The notes under the pieces are model-generated. The model worked only from the letters and a program-made list of their open reading frames with translations, had not been told where the DNA came from and ran no database searches. Both the position numbers and the translations under genes were made by a program. From NCBI RefSeq assembly GCF_000328705.1, contig NC_019673.1, positions 3,844,001-3,908,000 on the forward strand: a stretch of 64,000 nt of DNA, written 5' to 3'. Positions 8,630 through 21,471 of the stretch are shown piece by piece. Every line of letters begins with the position of its first letter. Position 1 is the stretch's first letter. Source of the stretch: Saccharothrix espanaensis DSM 44229 (GTDB lineage: Bacteria > Actinomycetota > Actinomycetes > Mycobacteriales > Pseudonocardiaceae).

Positions 8630-10822
8630 TCAGGACCGGGCGCGCAGCAGGGTGATCCGGCCCGCCCCCAGCTCGGTCACGTACAGGTGCCCGCTGCCGG
8701 GGTGCTGGGTCACGTCCAGCGGCTGGTTGAAGCCGGTCAGGCCGGTGATCCCGGTGGTCCGGTTGGACAGCGCGCCGCCCGGTGCCACGTCGAAGGTCTG
8801 GATGTCCTGCCCCGACGAGTAGCGCACCACCAGCAGCTTGCCGTCCAGCCGGCCGCCGAACGCGCCACCCCGGTACTCGATCGCCCCGTTGGCCGAGGCG
8901 TGCAGGCCGGCGTCGTAGGTGCCGGCCAGGTCGAAGTTGCGGTCCGGCCGCGTGCCGACCGGGTAGGCGGCGGCCTGGAACGGGTCGGTGCCCGAGGTCG
9001 GGTTGCCGCCCGCGAGCACCCACTCGCAGCGGATCGGCGCGGGGTGGCCGTAGTAGCGGCCCGCCTTCACGTCGAACACGTAGTCGGTCTCGGCGTTCGG
9101 GTTGTTGGTGATCGCGGGGACCGCGGGCCCGGTGTACGGGCCGTCCCGGCGGGGTGAGCACGACGCGGGCAGCGGCGTCGGGGTCGCCGGGGCGTTCCCG
9201 CCGGCGGCGGACCCGTTCGTCGGCACGTACAGGTGCCCGTTGCGGTGCCACACCAGGTCGTAGGCGTTGCGCACGCCGGTCGCGTGGATGGTGAGCGGGG
9301 CCGTCGCGGCGTACGGGTTGTAGCTGCCGCCGGCCTCGGTGCGGACGTTGACCGGCAGCGTCGCGGGCAGGCGGGCCGGGTGCAGCCGCAGCACCGCCGC
9401 GCTGAGCAGGTGCTCGGACCGGTTGCCCCACGTCGTGTCGGCCGCGCCCATGGCGTTCATCGACCCCTGCGACAGGTACAGGTCGCCGTCCGGGCCGAAC
9501 GCCAGCGAGTTCGACTCGTGGTCCTTGATCGAGCGCGGCAGGTCGGTGACGACCTCGGTGTAGGTGCCCAGGTCCGGTCCGCTGAGCCGGGCGATCTTGC
9601 CCGACCAGTCCGGCGCGTCGGCCACGCCGCCGAAGTTGTCGGTGACCCACAGCACCGGCTGCGTCGAGGTCGGGTCGAACGCCAGCCCGATCACGGTCCG
9701 GTTGGGCGCGCCGGGCAGCCCGGCGGACGTGGCGTGCGCCCGGACGGTGTTGATGACCGTCGCGGTGCCCAGCGTGCCGTCGGCGTTGACCGGGAACCGG
9801 TGGATCTGGCCGGTGAACGTCGCCGCGTACAGCCGGCCGTCCGGCCCGACCGCGACGCTGGTGAACTGCGCGCCGGTGGCCACCCCGACCACCTTGTCGA
9901 ACGCGATCGCGCCGGTGCCGCCGCCGGTCCCGGTGGTGAACACCGACGACCACGGCTGGAACCGGTTGCCCGCCACGTCCAGCACGGCGTCGGTCACGTC
10001 GAAGCGGTACAGGGTCTGCGGCGCGAGCGGCGCGGTGGGGGAGAGGTTGACGACGTCGCCGCCGCCGCTGGTGATCACGTTGGCGGGCACCGCCGTGCCG
10101 CCGTCGACCTTGGTCAGCCGCACCGAGCCGGCGGTGAGCGAACGCGGGTCCACCGCGCCCGCCGGCAGCCGGAGGTCGGCCACCACGCTGGAGGTCGGCG
10201 GCACGCCGGTGGCCAGGTTCGCGGGCGTGACCGTGCGCACCGAGGGCCGGGCCGCCGCGCCCACGACCTCGGCGACGTCCACGTAGTCGAACTTGCTGTT
10301 GCTCCCGGCGCGCGGGCTGAGCGTGAGCCGGCCGTCGGCGACGGTGACCACCCGCGTCGCGGACGCGTGCTTGACCGACGCGGTCGGCTTGAACGCCGCG
10401 ACCCCGCTCTGGTCCTCGACGTCGACGTAGTGCGTGCTGTCGGTGGCCGTCCCGGCGTCGCCGACCGCGACCGTCACCGAGTAGACCCCGTTGGGGACGG
10501 CCAACTCCCAGCTGCCCGGGGTCGGCACGCCCGCCGAGCCCGCCGGGAGCTGGGCGTGCACGAACGTGCCCAGCCGCACGTCCGGCGTGCCTCGGTTGCG
10601 CCCGTTGCCCACCAGGCTGAGCGGGGTGGTCGTGCCCACCGCCACCCAACCGTAGGTGTGGCCGCCGGCCCGGGTGCCGTACGCCTCGCCGAAATCGCGC
10701 ACGTACCCCGCCGGGGGTGTCGTCGCCTGGTCCGAGAAGTTCACCTTCAGGCTGAACGCCGCGTTCGCGTGGGCCGGAATCCCGGTCAGCAACAGGGCGA
10801 CGACGACCACCAGCGAGCGCAT
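8630..10822 (-). CDS. Secreted glucose/sorbosone-dehydrogenase-like beta-propeller protein
   Basis: This 730-residue exported protein has a signal peptide (MRSLVVVVALLLTGIPAHA), a malectin/carbohydrate-binding-like domain to about residue 180 (VNFSD, DVRLGTF, KFDYVDVAEV), one Ig-like Big_5 domain (VTPANLATGVPPTS), and a sugar-dehydrogenase-type propeller (VGPDGRLYAATFTGQIHRF, SIKDHESNSLAFGPDGDLY, YVTELGAGRI). ATG 10822 follows a GGGGGAAG ribosome-binding site. It starts only 11 bp after the O-methyltransferase stop, so it may be read through from the NRPS operon, although its structure suggests an extracellular carbohydrate or redox role unrelated to the peptide. Catalytic residues could not be assigned. 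Confidence 0.75.
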   Translation of the reverse strand: MRSLVVVVALLLTGIPAHANAAFSLKVNFSDQATTPPAGYVRDFGEAYGTRAGGHTYGWVAVGTTTPLSLVGNGRNRGTPDVRLGTFVHAQLPAGSAGVPTPGSWELAVPNGVYSVTVAVGDAGTATDSTHYVDVEDQSGVAAFKPTASVKHASATRVVTVADGRLTLSPRAGSNSKFDYVDVAEVVGAAARPSVRTVTPANLATGVPPTSSVVADLRLPAGAVDPRSLTAGSVRLTKVDGGTAVPANVITSGGGDVVNLSPTAPLAPQTLYRFDVTDAVLDVAGNRFQPWSSVFTTGTGGGTGAIAFDKVVGVATGAQFTSVAVGPDGRLYAATFTGQIHRFPVNADGTLGTATVINTVRAHATSAGLPGAPNRTVIGLAFDPTSTQPVLWVTDNFGGVADAPDWSGKIARLSGPDLGTYTEVVTDLPRSIKDHESNSLAFGPDGDLYLSQGSMNAMGAADTTWGNRSEHLLSAAVLRLHPARLPATLPVNVRTEAGGSYNPYAATAPLTIHATGVRNAYDLVWHRNGHLYVPTNGSAAGGNAPATPTPLPASCSPRRDGPYTGPAVPAITNNPNAETDYVFDVKAGRYYGHPAPIRCEWVLAGGNPTSGTDPFQAAAYPVGTRPDRNFDLAGTYDAGLHASANGAIEYRGGAFGGRLDGKLLVVRYSSGQDIQTFDVAPGGALSNRTTGITGLTGFNQPLDVTQHPGSGHLYVTELGAGRITLLRARS

Positions 10823-10833
10823 TTCGCTTCCCC

Positions 10834-11835
10834 CTACGCAGACGTGCGGGCGACGATGAGCGACTGACCGGGCATCGAACGCAGCGGATGCGTTGTGGTG
10901 CCGTGGAAACCCGTGTCGGCGAGCCAGGACCCGATCTCCTCGGCAGCGTAGACCTGACCGCCCTGGCCGTGGAACAGGTTGAGGCTGAACACCCGCGCGA
11001 ACACGTCGGTGGCCTGGTCGTCGGAATGCTCGTCCGGTTCCAGCAGCACCACCGCGCCACCGGGGTTCAACGCCGCCGCGACCCGTTCCAGCAGCGCGCG
11101 GTTCGCCTCCGCCGTGCGGCCGTGCACCACGTTGAACAGCAGCGCGGTGTCGTAGCCCGTGCCCAGGTCGATCTCGTCGTAGTCGCCTTCGCGCAAGGTG
11201 ATCCGGTCGGCCAGCCCGGCCTCGGCGACCGCCCGGCCGCCGACCGCCAGCGCGTCGGGCAGGTCGACCACGGTCGCCCGCAGGCCCGGGTGCGCCGCGC
11301 ACAGGCCGATCGAGTACTTGGCGTGCCCGCCGCCGACGTCCAGCAGCCGATCGCCGACCGGCACCAGCTCGACGGCCTCCGGCACGATCGAGGACGCCAT
11401 CCCGGACAGCATCCCCTGGAACCGGGCCAACGTCTCCGGCCGGTCGGCCAGCCAGCGGTAGAAGTCCAGCGCGGGCCGGCCGGTGCGCACCGACTGCTCC
11501 AGCTCGCCCCAGGACTCGAACAGCACCGTGGACCAGAACCGGTCGACCTGGCTGTACCCGTCGTCGGACAGCCACTTCGCGGTCATCGCGGTGTTGGCGT
11601 AGCCGTCCGGGCCGTGCTCCAGGTAACCGAACGCGACCAGCGCGTCGGCCAGCAGCGCGGTGCCGCGCGGGTCGGTGCCGAGCTTCGCCGCGAGGTCCGG
11701 CCCGGCCAGCGGGCCGCCGGCCAGCGCGGCGAACGCGCCCAGCCGCAGCCCCGCCGCCATCGCCCGGTACCCGGCCGCGGTCAGCAGGTCCGGGAAGGAC
11801 GGCGGGCCGTCGCCCGGGGGGAGATTCAGTGGCAT
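10834..11835 (-). CDS. SAM-dependent O-methyltransferase (plant OMT/actinomycete type)
   Basis: This 333-residue protein has an N-terminal helical dimerisation domain (AAGYRAMAAGLRLGAFAAL, residues 18-90) and a Methyltransf_2-type catalytic domain. The SAM motif is LLDVGGGHAKYSIGL, followed by ATVVDLPDAL, a post-I acidic ITLREGDYDE, and LLFNVVHG leading to GGAVVLLEPDEHSDD. Family members methylate phenolic hydroxyls of secondary metabolites. It begins 1 bp after the stop of the reductase-terminated NRPS gene, so it is the last tailoring gene of the cluster. A phenol made by the kynurenine-monooxygenase-like enzyme is a natural candidate substrate, but this is inference. Confidence 0.85.
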   Translation of the reverse strand: MPLNLPPGDGPPSFPDLLTAAGYRAMAAGLRLGAFAALAGGPLAGPDLAAKLGTDPRGTALLADALVAFGYLEHGPDGYANTAMTAKWLSDDGYSQVDRFWSTVLFESWGELEQSVRTGRPALDFYRWLADRPETLARFQGMLSGMASSIVPEAVELVPVGDRLLDVGGGHAKYSIGLCAAHPGLRATVVDLPDALAVGGRAVAEAGLADRITLREGDYDEIDLGTGYDTALLFNVVHGRTAEANRALLERVAAALNPGGAVVLLEPDEHSDDQATDVFARVFSLNLFHGQGGQVYAAEEIGSWLADTGFHGTTTHPLRSMPGQSLIVARTSA

Positions 11836-11836
11836 G

Positions 11837-14800
11837 TCAGGACCTCTCCGGCATGACGCCCGCGCGGGCCAGGAACTCGATGTGACGGGTGATCATCTCG
11901 GCGTCGGCGGGCGGGAACTCCACGCCGCACCCGGCCGCCGCGCGCCAGGTGGCGGACGTGTCGAACCGGGGCTCCGGCCGGCCGGACGTGGTCAGCCCGT
12001 AGGCCAGCGGGCCGAACGCGCTGTCCGGGGCGTCCATCATCCGGGCCCGCCAGGCCGGGTACTCCAGCACCTCGGTGGGCCAGCCCAGCGAGGTCAGCAC
12101 CGCGCCCAGGTCCGGGTAGCCGAAGCCGTCCGCCCGGTAGTAGTGGAAGTCGCGGCCGTGCAGGTCCGGGCGCAGCGAGAGGCCCGCGATGGCGGCCGCC
12201 AGCCGGTCCACCGGCAGCATGTCGATCACGTCGGTGGTGCGCGGCACGACGCCGGTGGCGGCGCAGGTCCGGATCTGCCGGCTCAGGTACGACTCGGTCT
12301 TCGCGGTGCCGGTGCGCACGTCGCCGACGATCGCCGCCATCCGGTGCACCGAGACCGGCAGGCCCCGGTCCCGGGCCAGCAGGACCATCATGTCGGCCAC
12401 CCACTTGGCGGTGTTGTAGCCGGTGTCCAGCCCCGTCGGGTCCGCCGGCCGGTCGGTCTCGAAGATCAGCCGGCCGTGGTAGTTCGTGCCCAGGAACACG
12501 CCGAGCGTGGACGTCAGGTGCAACGGCTTGGTGGCGTACCTGGTCGCCAGCCGCAGGATGTCCACCGTGCTGCCGACCAGCGAGGGCATCATCTGCCGGT
12601 AGGTCAGCACGAAGTTCAGCAGCGCCCCGTTGTGGTAGACCGCGTCCATGCTCTCGGCCAGCCCGTCGAACCCGTCCTGGCCCAGGCCCAGCAACGGTTT
12701 CGACAGGTCGCCGAGCACCGGCACGATCCGCGCCAGCCGCTCCTCCGGTAGGTCGATGTGCGCCCGGCGCAGGTTCCCGCGCAGCCGTTCGACGGCCGCC
12801 TCCGGGGACTGCGCCCGCACCAGGCAGTGCACCTCGGCGTCCGAGCGGGTCAGCAGCTCGCCCAGCAGGTGCGCGCCGAGGAACCCGGTCGCCCCGGTGA
12901 GCAGCACCCGCTCGGGCGGGCCGGTGCGCACCGGGTGCTCGGCGACGATGTCGTCCGGCGGCCGGGCGTCGGCCCACATCTCGTCGGCCGACGGCAGCCC
13001 GGTGCGGTACCGCTGCGCGAACGTGTCGTCCGAGGTCGCGGCCTCCTCCACCACGCGGGCCAGCTCCGCCAGGTCGGCGGTGGCGAACAGGGCGCGCAGC
13101 GGCACGGCGACGCCGAGCACCGCGCGGACCTTCGCGAGCACGGCGGCGGCGACCAGCGAGTGCCCGCCCAGCCCGAAGAACGAGTCCCGCCGGCCGACCA
13201 GCGGCACGTCGAGGACCTCACCCCAGATCTCGGCGAGCACCCGCTCCACGGGCGTCTGCGCCGGCTCGTAGGGCGCGGCCGCCAGGTCCGGGTCGGGCAG
13301 CCCGGCCACGTCGACCTTGCTGTGCGCGGTCAGCGGCAGCTCGTCCAGCACCACCCGGGCACCGGGCAGCATCGCCTCCGGCAGGTGCTCGGCGCAGAAC
13401 GCCCGCAGCTCGTCCAGCGCCGGCGCGTCCTCGTCCGGGCGCGGCACGACGTAGGCGACCAGGGTCTGCGACCGCACGGCCACCGCAGCGTCGGCCAGCC
13501 CGGGGTGCTTGAGCAGCGCGGCGCGCACCTCGCCCGGCTCGATCCGGTGGCCGCGCAGCTTCACCTGGTCGTCCACCCGGCCCAGGAACTCCAGGGTGCC
13601 GTCGGGCAGCAGCCGCACCAGGTCGCCGGTGTCGTACATCCGGCCGCCCGGCACGGTCGGGTCCGGCAGGTAGGCCGACGCGGTGCGCGCCGGGTCGCCC
13701 CGGTAGCCCCGCGCGGGCGCGATCCCGCCCACGTACAGCTGTCCGGGCACGCCCACCGGCGACGGGCGCAGGTCGGCGTCGAGCACGTAGGCGCGCACGC
13801 CCTCCAGCGGCCGGCCGATCGGCAGGGTCGCCGCCCGGTGGTCGACCTCGGAGCCGTCGACCGTGCGGTGGGCGGTGGCGCACACCGTGGCCTCGGTGGG
13901 GCCGTAGTGGTTGACCAGCTCGACGCCGGTCGCCTTCGCCCAGTCCGCGACGGCCTGCGGCGGCACCGCCTCGCCGCCGATCATCATCACCCGCAGCGGG
14001 CCGTCGGTCTCCGTCACGCCCGCCAGGTCGGCCACCCAGCGCCGCCACAGCGGGGCCGGGCCGTCCACGGCGGTCAGCCGGTGCTCGCGGCACAGCCGCA
14101 GCAGCTCCGGGCCGTCCACGGCGGCGGGCTCCGGGTGCACGACCACGGCCGCGCCCGCGCACCACGCCGGGAACACGTCGCCCACCGACGCGTCGAAGCT
14201 CAGCGGCGGCACCATCAGGATCCGCTGCCCCGGCCCGAACCCGTGCAGGTCGACGAAGGCCCGGGTGAGGTTGGCCAGCGTGTCGTGCTGGACCTGGACG
14301 CCCTTGGGCACGCCCGTCGAGCCCGAGGTGTAGATGATGTAGGCGAGCCCGCCGGCCGGCAGGTCCACCACCGGCGGTTCGGCGGCCTGCCCGGTGAACG
14401 CGTCCTGCGAGGTGTCCAGCACGACGCCCGGGTAGTCGCCGAACCGGTCCCGCCCGTCGGGCGCGGCGATCACGACCGGCGCGCCGCAGTCGGCCAGCAG
14501 CCCGGCGAGCCGGGCCGGCGGGTGCGCCGGGTCCAGCGGCACGTACGCGCCGCCCGCCTTGAGCACGGCCAGCAGCGCCACCAGCGCGTCCGGCCCCGCC
14601 GGCAGCGCCAGGCCGACCGGGGTCTCCGGTCCGACGCCCCGCGCGACCAGGGCGTGCGCCACGCCGTTCGCGCGGCGGTCCAGCTCGGCGAAGCCCAGCT
14701 CGGCGGTCGCGGCACCGTCCGGCCCCAGCGCCAGCACGGCGGTGGTGTCCGGGTGCGCGGCGACCTGCTCGGCGATCCGGGCCAGCACGCCGGTGGCCGG

Positions 14801-16225
14801 CCCGACCGGCCCGCCGTTGAGCGCCCACGCCGCCGCCCGGTCCGCCGCGGCGGTGGTGTCCAGCGCGGACAGCCGGGTGTCCGGGTGCGCGACCAGCGCC
14901 GCCAGCACGGCCAGGAAGTGGTCGGCCAGGCGGGCGATGGTGTCCGGCTCGAACAGGTCCGTGCTGTAGTCGAACTGCGCGGCCCAGTCGCCCTCGGCCT
15001 CGCGGACGTGCAGGGTGATGTCGAACCGGCTGGTCGCCCGGTCGACGGGCAGCGACGAGGTCGGCATCCCGGCCCACCGGCCCCCGCCCGCGCCGCGGGC
15101 GAGCACCAGCATCACCTGGAACAGCGGGTGGTGGGCGAGGTCGCGGCGCGGCCCGACCCGCGCGGCCACCTCGTCGAAGCTCACCTCGGCGTGGTCGAGC
15201 GCGTCGACCGCGACCGCCTTGGCGCGCCGGAGGAGTTCGGCCCCGGTCGGGTCGCCGGACAGGTCCACCCGCAGCGCGGTCGTCGTGACGTACATGCCGA
15301 CCGAGTCCTCCAGCTCGGGGAACGGCCGGTGCGTGCTGGGTGAGCCGATCACCAGGTCGTCCACGCCCGCGCGGCGGCCCAGCAGCAGCGAGAACGCCGC
15401 GAGCAGCCCGGCGAAGGTGGTGCAGCCGTGCGCGCGGGTCACCTCGGCCAGGCCGGTGGCCAGCCCGGCGGGCAGGACGAACCGGTGGGTGCGCCCGGAG
15501 ACGGTCCGGTTGCGGGTGCGCGGCCGGTCGGCGGCCAGGTCCAGCACGTCCGGCGCGCCGGTCAGCCGCTGCGCCCAGTGGTCGAGCTGCCGCTGCCGCT
15601 CGCCCTCGGCCAGCCGCCCGGCCTGCCAGTGCGCGTAGTCGGGGAACTGCGCCGCCGCCGGTCGCAGGGCGACGCCCTGGTAGGCGTCGCCGAGTTCACT
15701 CGCCACCACGGCCAGCGACTGCTCGTCGCAGATGATGTGGTGGCCCAGCAGCAGCACGGCGGTGTCGCCCGGCGCGATCCGGATCACCCGGACCCGCAGC
15801 AGGGGCCCGGCCTCCAGGTCGAACGGTGAGTCCACTTCGGACATCACGACGTCGGACAGGTCGCGGTCGCCCAGGTCGGTGTCGGTCAGGTCGAACACCG
15901 GGTCCGGCGAGACCACCTGTTCGGGCACGCCGTCGCGTTCGGCGATCCGGGTGCGCAGCGCCTCGTGCCGGGCGACCACGGTCGCCGTGGCGGCGCGCAG
16001 CCGGTCGACGTCGACGTCGCCGCGCACCCGCACCGAGGCGAACATGGCGTACGCGCCGGCGTCCAACCCCAGCTTGCCGGTGAGCCACAGGCCGCGCTGG
16101 TTGCCCGACAGCGGGACGGCCGCGCCCTCGGGCCGGCGCGGCACCTCCTGCTTGGCGGCGGCCAGACCGCGCTGCGCGAGCAGGCGGTCCAGCAGCTTCT
16201 GGCGCTGGTCGGCGGAGTCGGTCAC
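11837..16225 (-). CDS. NRPS terminating module, C-A-PCP-thioester reductase
   Basis: This 1462-residue protein has domains C (about 30-450), A (470-970), PCP (990-1060; active Ser in FGLGGHSL near 1020) and a terminal reductase (1100-1462). The reductase carries LLTGATGFLGAHLLGEL for NAD(P)H binding and the YNTAKW catalytic Tyr/Lys pair; it would release the peptide as an aldehyde, or an alcohol after a second reduction. No thioesterase is present. The C motif reads HHIICDE instead of HHxxxDG. The A core motifs are YIIYTSGSTGVPKG, NHYGPTEATVC and YDTGDLVRL; the hand-aligned pocket is D-A-G-D-M-G-H-V-C-K, which I cannot match to a substrate. The GTG start overlaps the stop of the MFS gene (GTGA). 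Confidence 0.93.
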   Translation of the reverse strand: MTDSADQRQKLLDRLLAQRGLAAAKQEVPRRPEGAAVPLSGNQRGLWLTGKLGLDAGAYAMFASVRVRGDVDVDRLRAATATVVARHEALRTRIAERDGVPEQVVSPDPVFDLTDTDLGDRDLSDVVMSEVDSPFDLEAGPLLRVRVIRIAPGDTAVLLLGHHIICDEQSLAVVASELGDAYQGVALRPAAAQFPDYAHWQAGRLAEGERQRQLDHWAQRLTGAPDVLDLAADRPRTRNRTVSGRTHRFVLPAGLATGLAEVTRAHGCTTFAGLLAAFSLLLGRRAGVDDLVIGSPSTHRPFPELEDSVGMYVTTTALRVDLSGDPTGAELLRRAKAVAVDALDHAEVSFDEVAARVGPRRDLAHHPLFQVMLVLARGAGGGRWAGMPTSSLPVDRATSRFDITLHVREAEGDWAAQFDYSTDLFEPDTIARLADHFLAVLAALVAHPDTRLSALDTTAAADRAAAWALNGGPVGPATGVLARIAEQVAAHPDTTAVLALGPDGAATAELGFAELDRRANGVAHALVARGVGPETPVGLALPAGPDALVALLAVLKAGGAYVPLDPAHPPARLAGLLADCGAPVVIAAPDGRDRFGDYPGVVLDTSQDAFTGQAAEPPVVDLPAGGLAYIIYTSGSTGVPKGVQVQHDTLANLTRAFVDLHGFGPGQRILMVPPLSFDASVGDVFPAWCAGAAVVVHPEPAAVDGPELLRLCREHRLTAVDGPAPLWRRWVADLAGVTETDGPLRVMMIGGEAVPPQAVADWAKATGVELVNHYGPTEATVCATAHRTVDGSEVDHRAATLPIGRPLEGVRAYVLDADLRPSPVGVPGQLYVGGIAPARGYRGDPARTASAYLPDPTVPGGRMYDTGDLVRLLPDGTLEFLGRVDDQVKLRGHRIEPGEVRAALLKHPGLADAAVAVRSQTLVAYVVPRPDEDAPALDELRAFCAEHLPEAMLPGARVVLDELPLTAHSKVDVAGLPDPDLAAAPYEPAQTPVERVLAEIWGEVLDVPLVGRRDSFFGLGGHSLVAAAVLAKVRAVLGVAVPLRALFATADLAELARVVEEAATSDDTFAQRYRTGLPSADEMWADARPPDDIVAEHPVRTGPPERVLLTGATGFLGAHLLGELLTRSDAEVHCLVRAQSPEAAVERLRGNLRRAHIDLPEERLARIVPVLGDLSKPLLGLGQDGFDGLAESMDAVYHNGALLNFVLTYRQMMPSLVGSTVDILRLATRYATKPLHLTSTLGVFLGTNYHGRLIFETDRPADPTGLDTGYNTAKWVADMMVLLARDRGLPVSVHRMAAIVGDVRTGTAKTESYLSRQIRTCAATGVVPRTTDVIDMLPVDRLAAAIAGLSLRPDLHGRDFHYYRADGFGYPDLGAVLTSLGWPTEVLEYPAWRARMMDAPDSAFGPLAYGLTTSGRPEPRFDTSATWRAAAGCGVEFPPADAEMITRHIEFLARAGVMPERS

Positions 16226-17507
16226 TGGAGGGTCCTTTCCGGCGCCGCGGCCACCGGGTCCGGCAGGTCGTCCACGGCCCGCAGCCGCGGGCGCGACCAG
16301 GCGAAGGCGGTCAGCGCGAACATCAGCACGCCGACCACCAGGAAGATCAGCGCGATGCCGCGACCGTCGCCGGTGCCGATCAGCGCGCCCACGGTGGAGG
16401 CCAGCGCGCCGTCGGCGGCCATCAGCGGCTCGGCGACGCCGTCGGACAGCGGTCCGATCAGCAGGAACGCGATCGGCATCGCGGCCGTGCTGATCATCCG
16501 CACCACCGCGAGCACCCGGCCGAGCACCGCCGGGTCGACCTTGGTCTGCAACAACGTCACGCAGCACGTGTTCATCAGCGGCAGCGTGAACAGGAACGCC
16601 GGCGCCGCGATGCCGATCAGCCACGGCGAGGGCGCGAGGCTGTGCAGCACCAGGAACACCCCGCCCAGCCCCAGCCCGAGGTAGATGCCCTGGACGCGGC
16701 GCTTCGGGCCGCCCCACGCGCCCATCACCAGGCCGCCGATGAACAGCCCGCTGCCGCCCGCCGCCATCAGCACGCCCAGCGTGGCCGGGCCGGAGAAGGA
16801 CAGGATCAGCGGCTGCACCAGCCCGCCGGCGATGGCGAACAGGAAGTTCCACACGCCGAACACCACGCACAGCGTGAACAGCCCCGGTGCGCCGCGCAGC
16901 CACTTCAGGCCGGCCCCGATGCCGTCCCGGCCGCCGCCCTTCGCGCCGTCACCGGTGACCACCGGGAGCCGGGCCGCGAGCAGCGCGCCGACCGCGAACA
17001 CCATCGTCACGATGTCGATGACCAGCACCCCGCGCAGCCCCACCAGGCCCAGCAGCGCACCCGCCACCAGCGGCGCGGCGATCTGCACGCCCTGGGTGAT
17101 CTGCATGAAGCCGTTGATCCGGCCCAGGTGCTTCGGCGGCACCAGCGAAGGCACCAGCGCCTGGTAGGCGATGATGTGGAACGAGTTCAGCGTCGCGGTG
17201 AGCGCCGAGGCGACGTAGATCTGCCACACCGCCAGCGAATCCGTGCTGACGGCGACCAGCAGGAACACCGTCACCACGCCTGCGCCGGTGTCCGCGAACA
17301 GCATGATCTTCTTGCGGTCGTACCGGTCGGCGAACGCGCCCGCGTACGGCGCGAGCAGGATGCCCGGCAGCACCGCGCAGAACTGGATGAGCACGAACTG
17401 CGTGACCGATCCCGTGCCGAGGTAGACCCACACCCCCAGCACGAACGCGGTCAGCGCCGACCCGATGACCGAGACGAGCTGTCCCGCCCACACCATGGCG
17501 AACCGCT

Positions 17508-17511
<4 letters not shown>
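16222..17511 (-). CDS. MFS transporter, probable product exporter
   Basis: This 429-residue integral membrane protein has about 12 hydrophobic segments and the MFS cytoplasmic loop motif GAFADRYDRKK after the second segment. The overall pattern fits the MFS_3/enterobactin-exporter-like group found in NRPS clusters. It starts at GTG 17511, overlapping the stop of the upstream NRPS gene, and its own stop overlaps the GTG of the terminating NRPS, so it is locked between two assembly-line genes. Export of, or self-protection against, the peptide product is the likely role. Confidence 0.85.
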
Positions 17512-20786
<3,275 letters not shown>

Positions 20787-20787
20787 G

Positions 20788-21471
20788 TCAGCTCCCGGAC
20801 GTGGCGAGTCGGTCGGCGGCGGCCTGCACGTCCCGGCGCAGGTGCGTCGGGACGCGGTCGCCGAACAGGCGCAGGTAGACGGACAGGGTGACGTCGTCGC
20901 CGCGCACGAAGGGGAAGTCGGTCGGCACCATGTGCCGCATCCCGAGCAGCGCCACCGGGCTGGCCAACGGCCGGAAGTCGGCGTTCCACAGCCCTTCCTT
21001 GTCCGGCGGGCCGGGGTGGAACTCGCCGAGCATCAGCCCCTCGGCGGCGTACTCGACCTTGAGCAGCTCCTGGGTCTGGTCCACCACCGCGAAGTCGCCG
21101 GGCTCGACCAGGTCCGGGAACAGCACCAGGACCGTCTTGAACTGCGCGCCCGGCCCGCCGGTCGGCTCCAGCTCGGCGAACCAGTCCCGGTAGTGCCGCA
21201 GCAGTGCGGCGAGCTCGGCCGGGTCGGTGGGCTTGCCGGGGTGCACCGACAGGAAGAACAGGTTCTTGAGCAACGACGTCCCGGTGTACGGGCACACGTC
21301 GCCGCGCCGCCCCAGGTCGGGGTGCGGCGCGCAGAGGTAGTCGTGGGCCCACTCGTGCACGGCGCGCAGCGCCTTGTCGTGGGCGGCGACCTCGTCCGGG
21401 AGCCGGTCGGCGGCGAAGTCCGCCGGTTCGACCAACGGGTGGGCCGGTCTGTTCGGGTGGATCAGCATCAT
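20788..21471 (-). CDS. DUF6875-like protein in the NRPS operon
   Basis: This 227-residue protein of unknown activity resembles the DUF6875 proteins seen in actinomycete biosynthetic loci. Visible features are CAPHPDLGRRGDVCPYTG around residues 45-62, with two Cys and a His, a conserved-looking FFLSVHPGKP, a FKTVLVLFPDL strand, and RHMVPTDFPFV near the C-terminus. No signal peptide or membrane segment is present. ATG 21471 overlaps the upstream monooxygenase stop (ATGA), and the NRPS start follows after 1 bp. Its tight coupling between the monooxygenase and an NRPS module argues for a direct role in precursor supply or tailoring. The family name is from recall of motif layout. Confidence 0.6.
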   Translation of the reverse strand: MMLIHPNRPAHPLVEPADFAADRLPDEVAAHDKALRAVHEWAHDYLCAPHPDLGRRGDVCPYTGTSLLKNLFFLSVHPGKPTDPAELAALLRHYRDWFAELEPTGGPGAQFKTVLVLFPDLVEPGDFAVVDQTQELLKVEYAAEGLMLGEFHPGPPDKEGLWNADFRPLASPVALLGMRHMVPTDFPFVRGDDVTLSVYLRLFGDRVPTHLRRDVQAAADRLATSGS

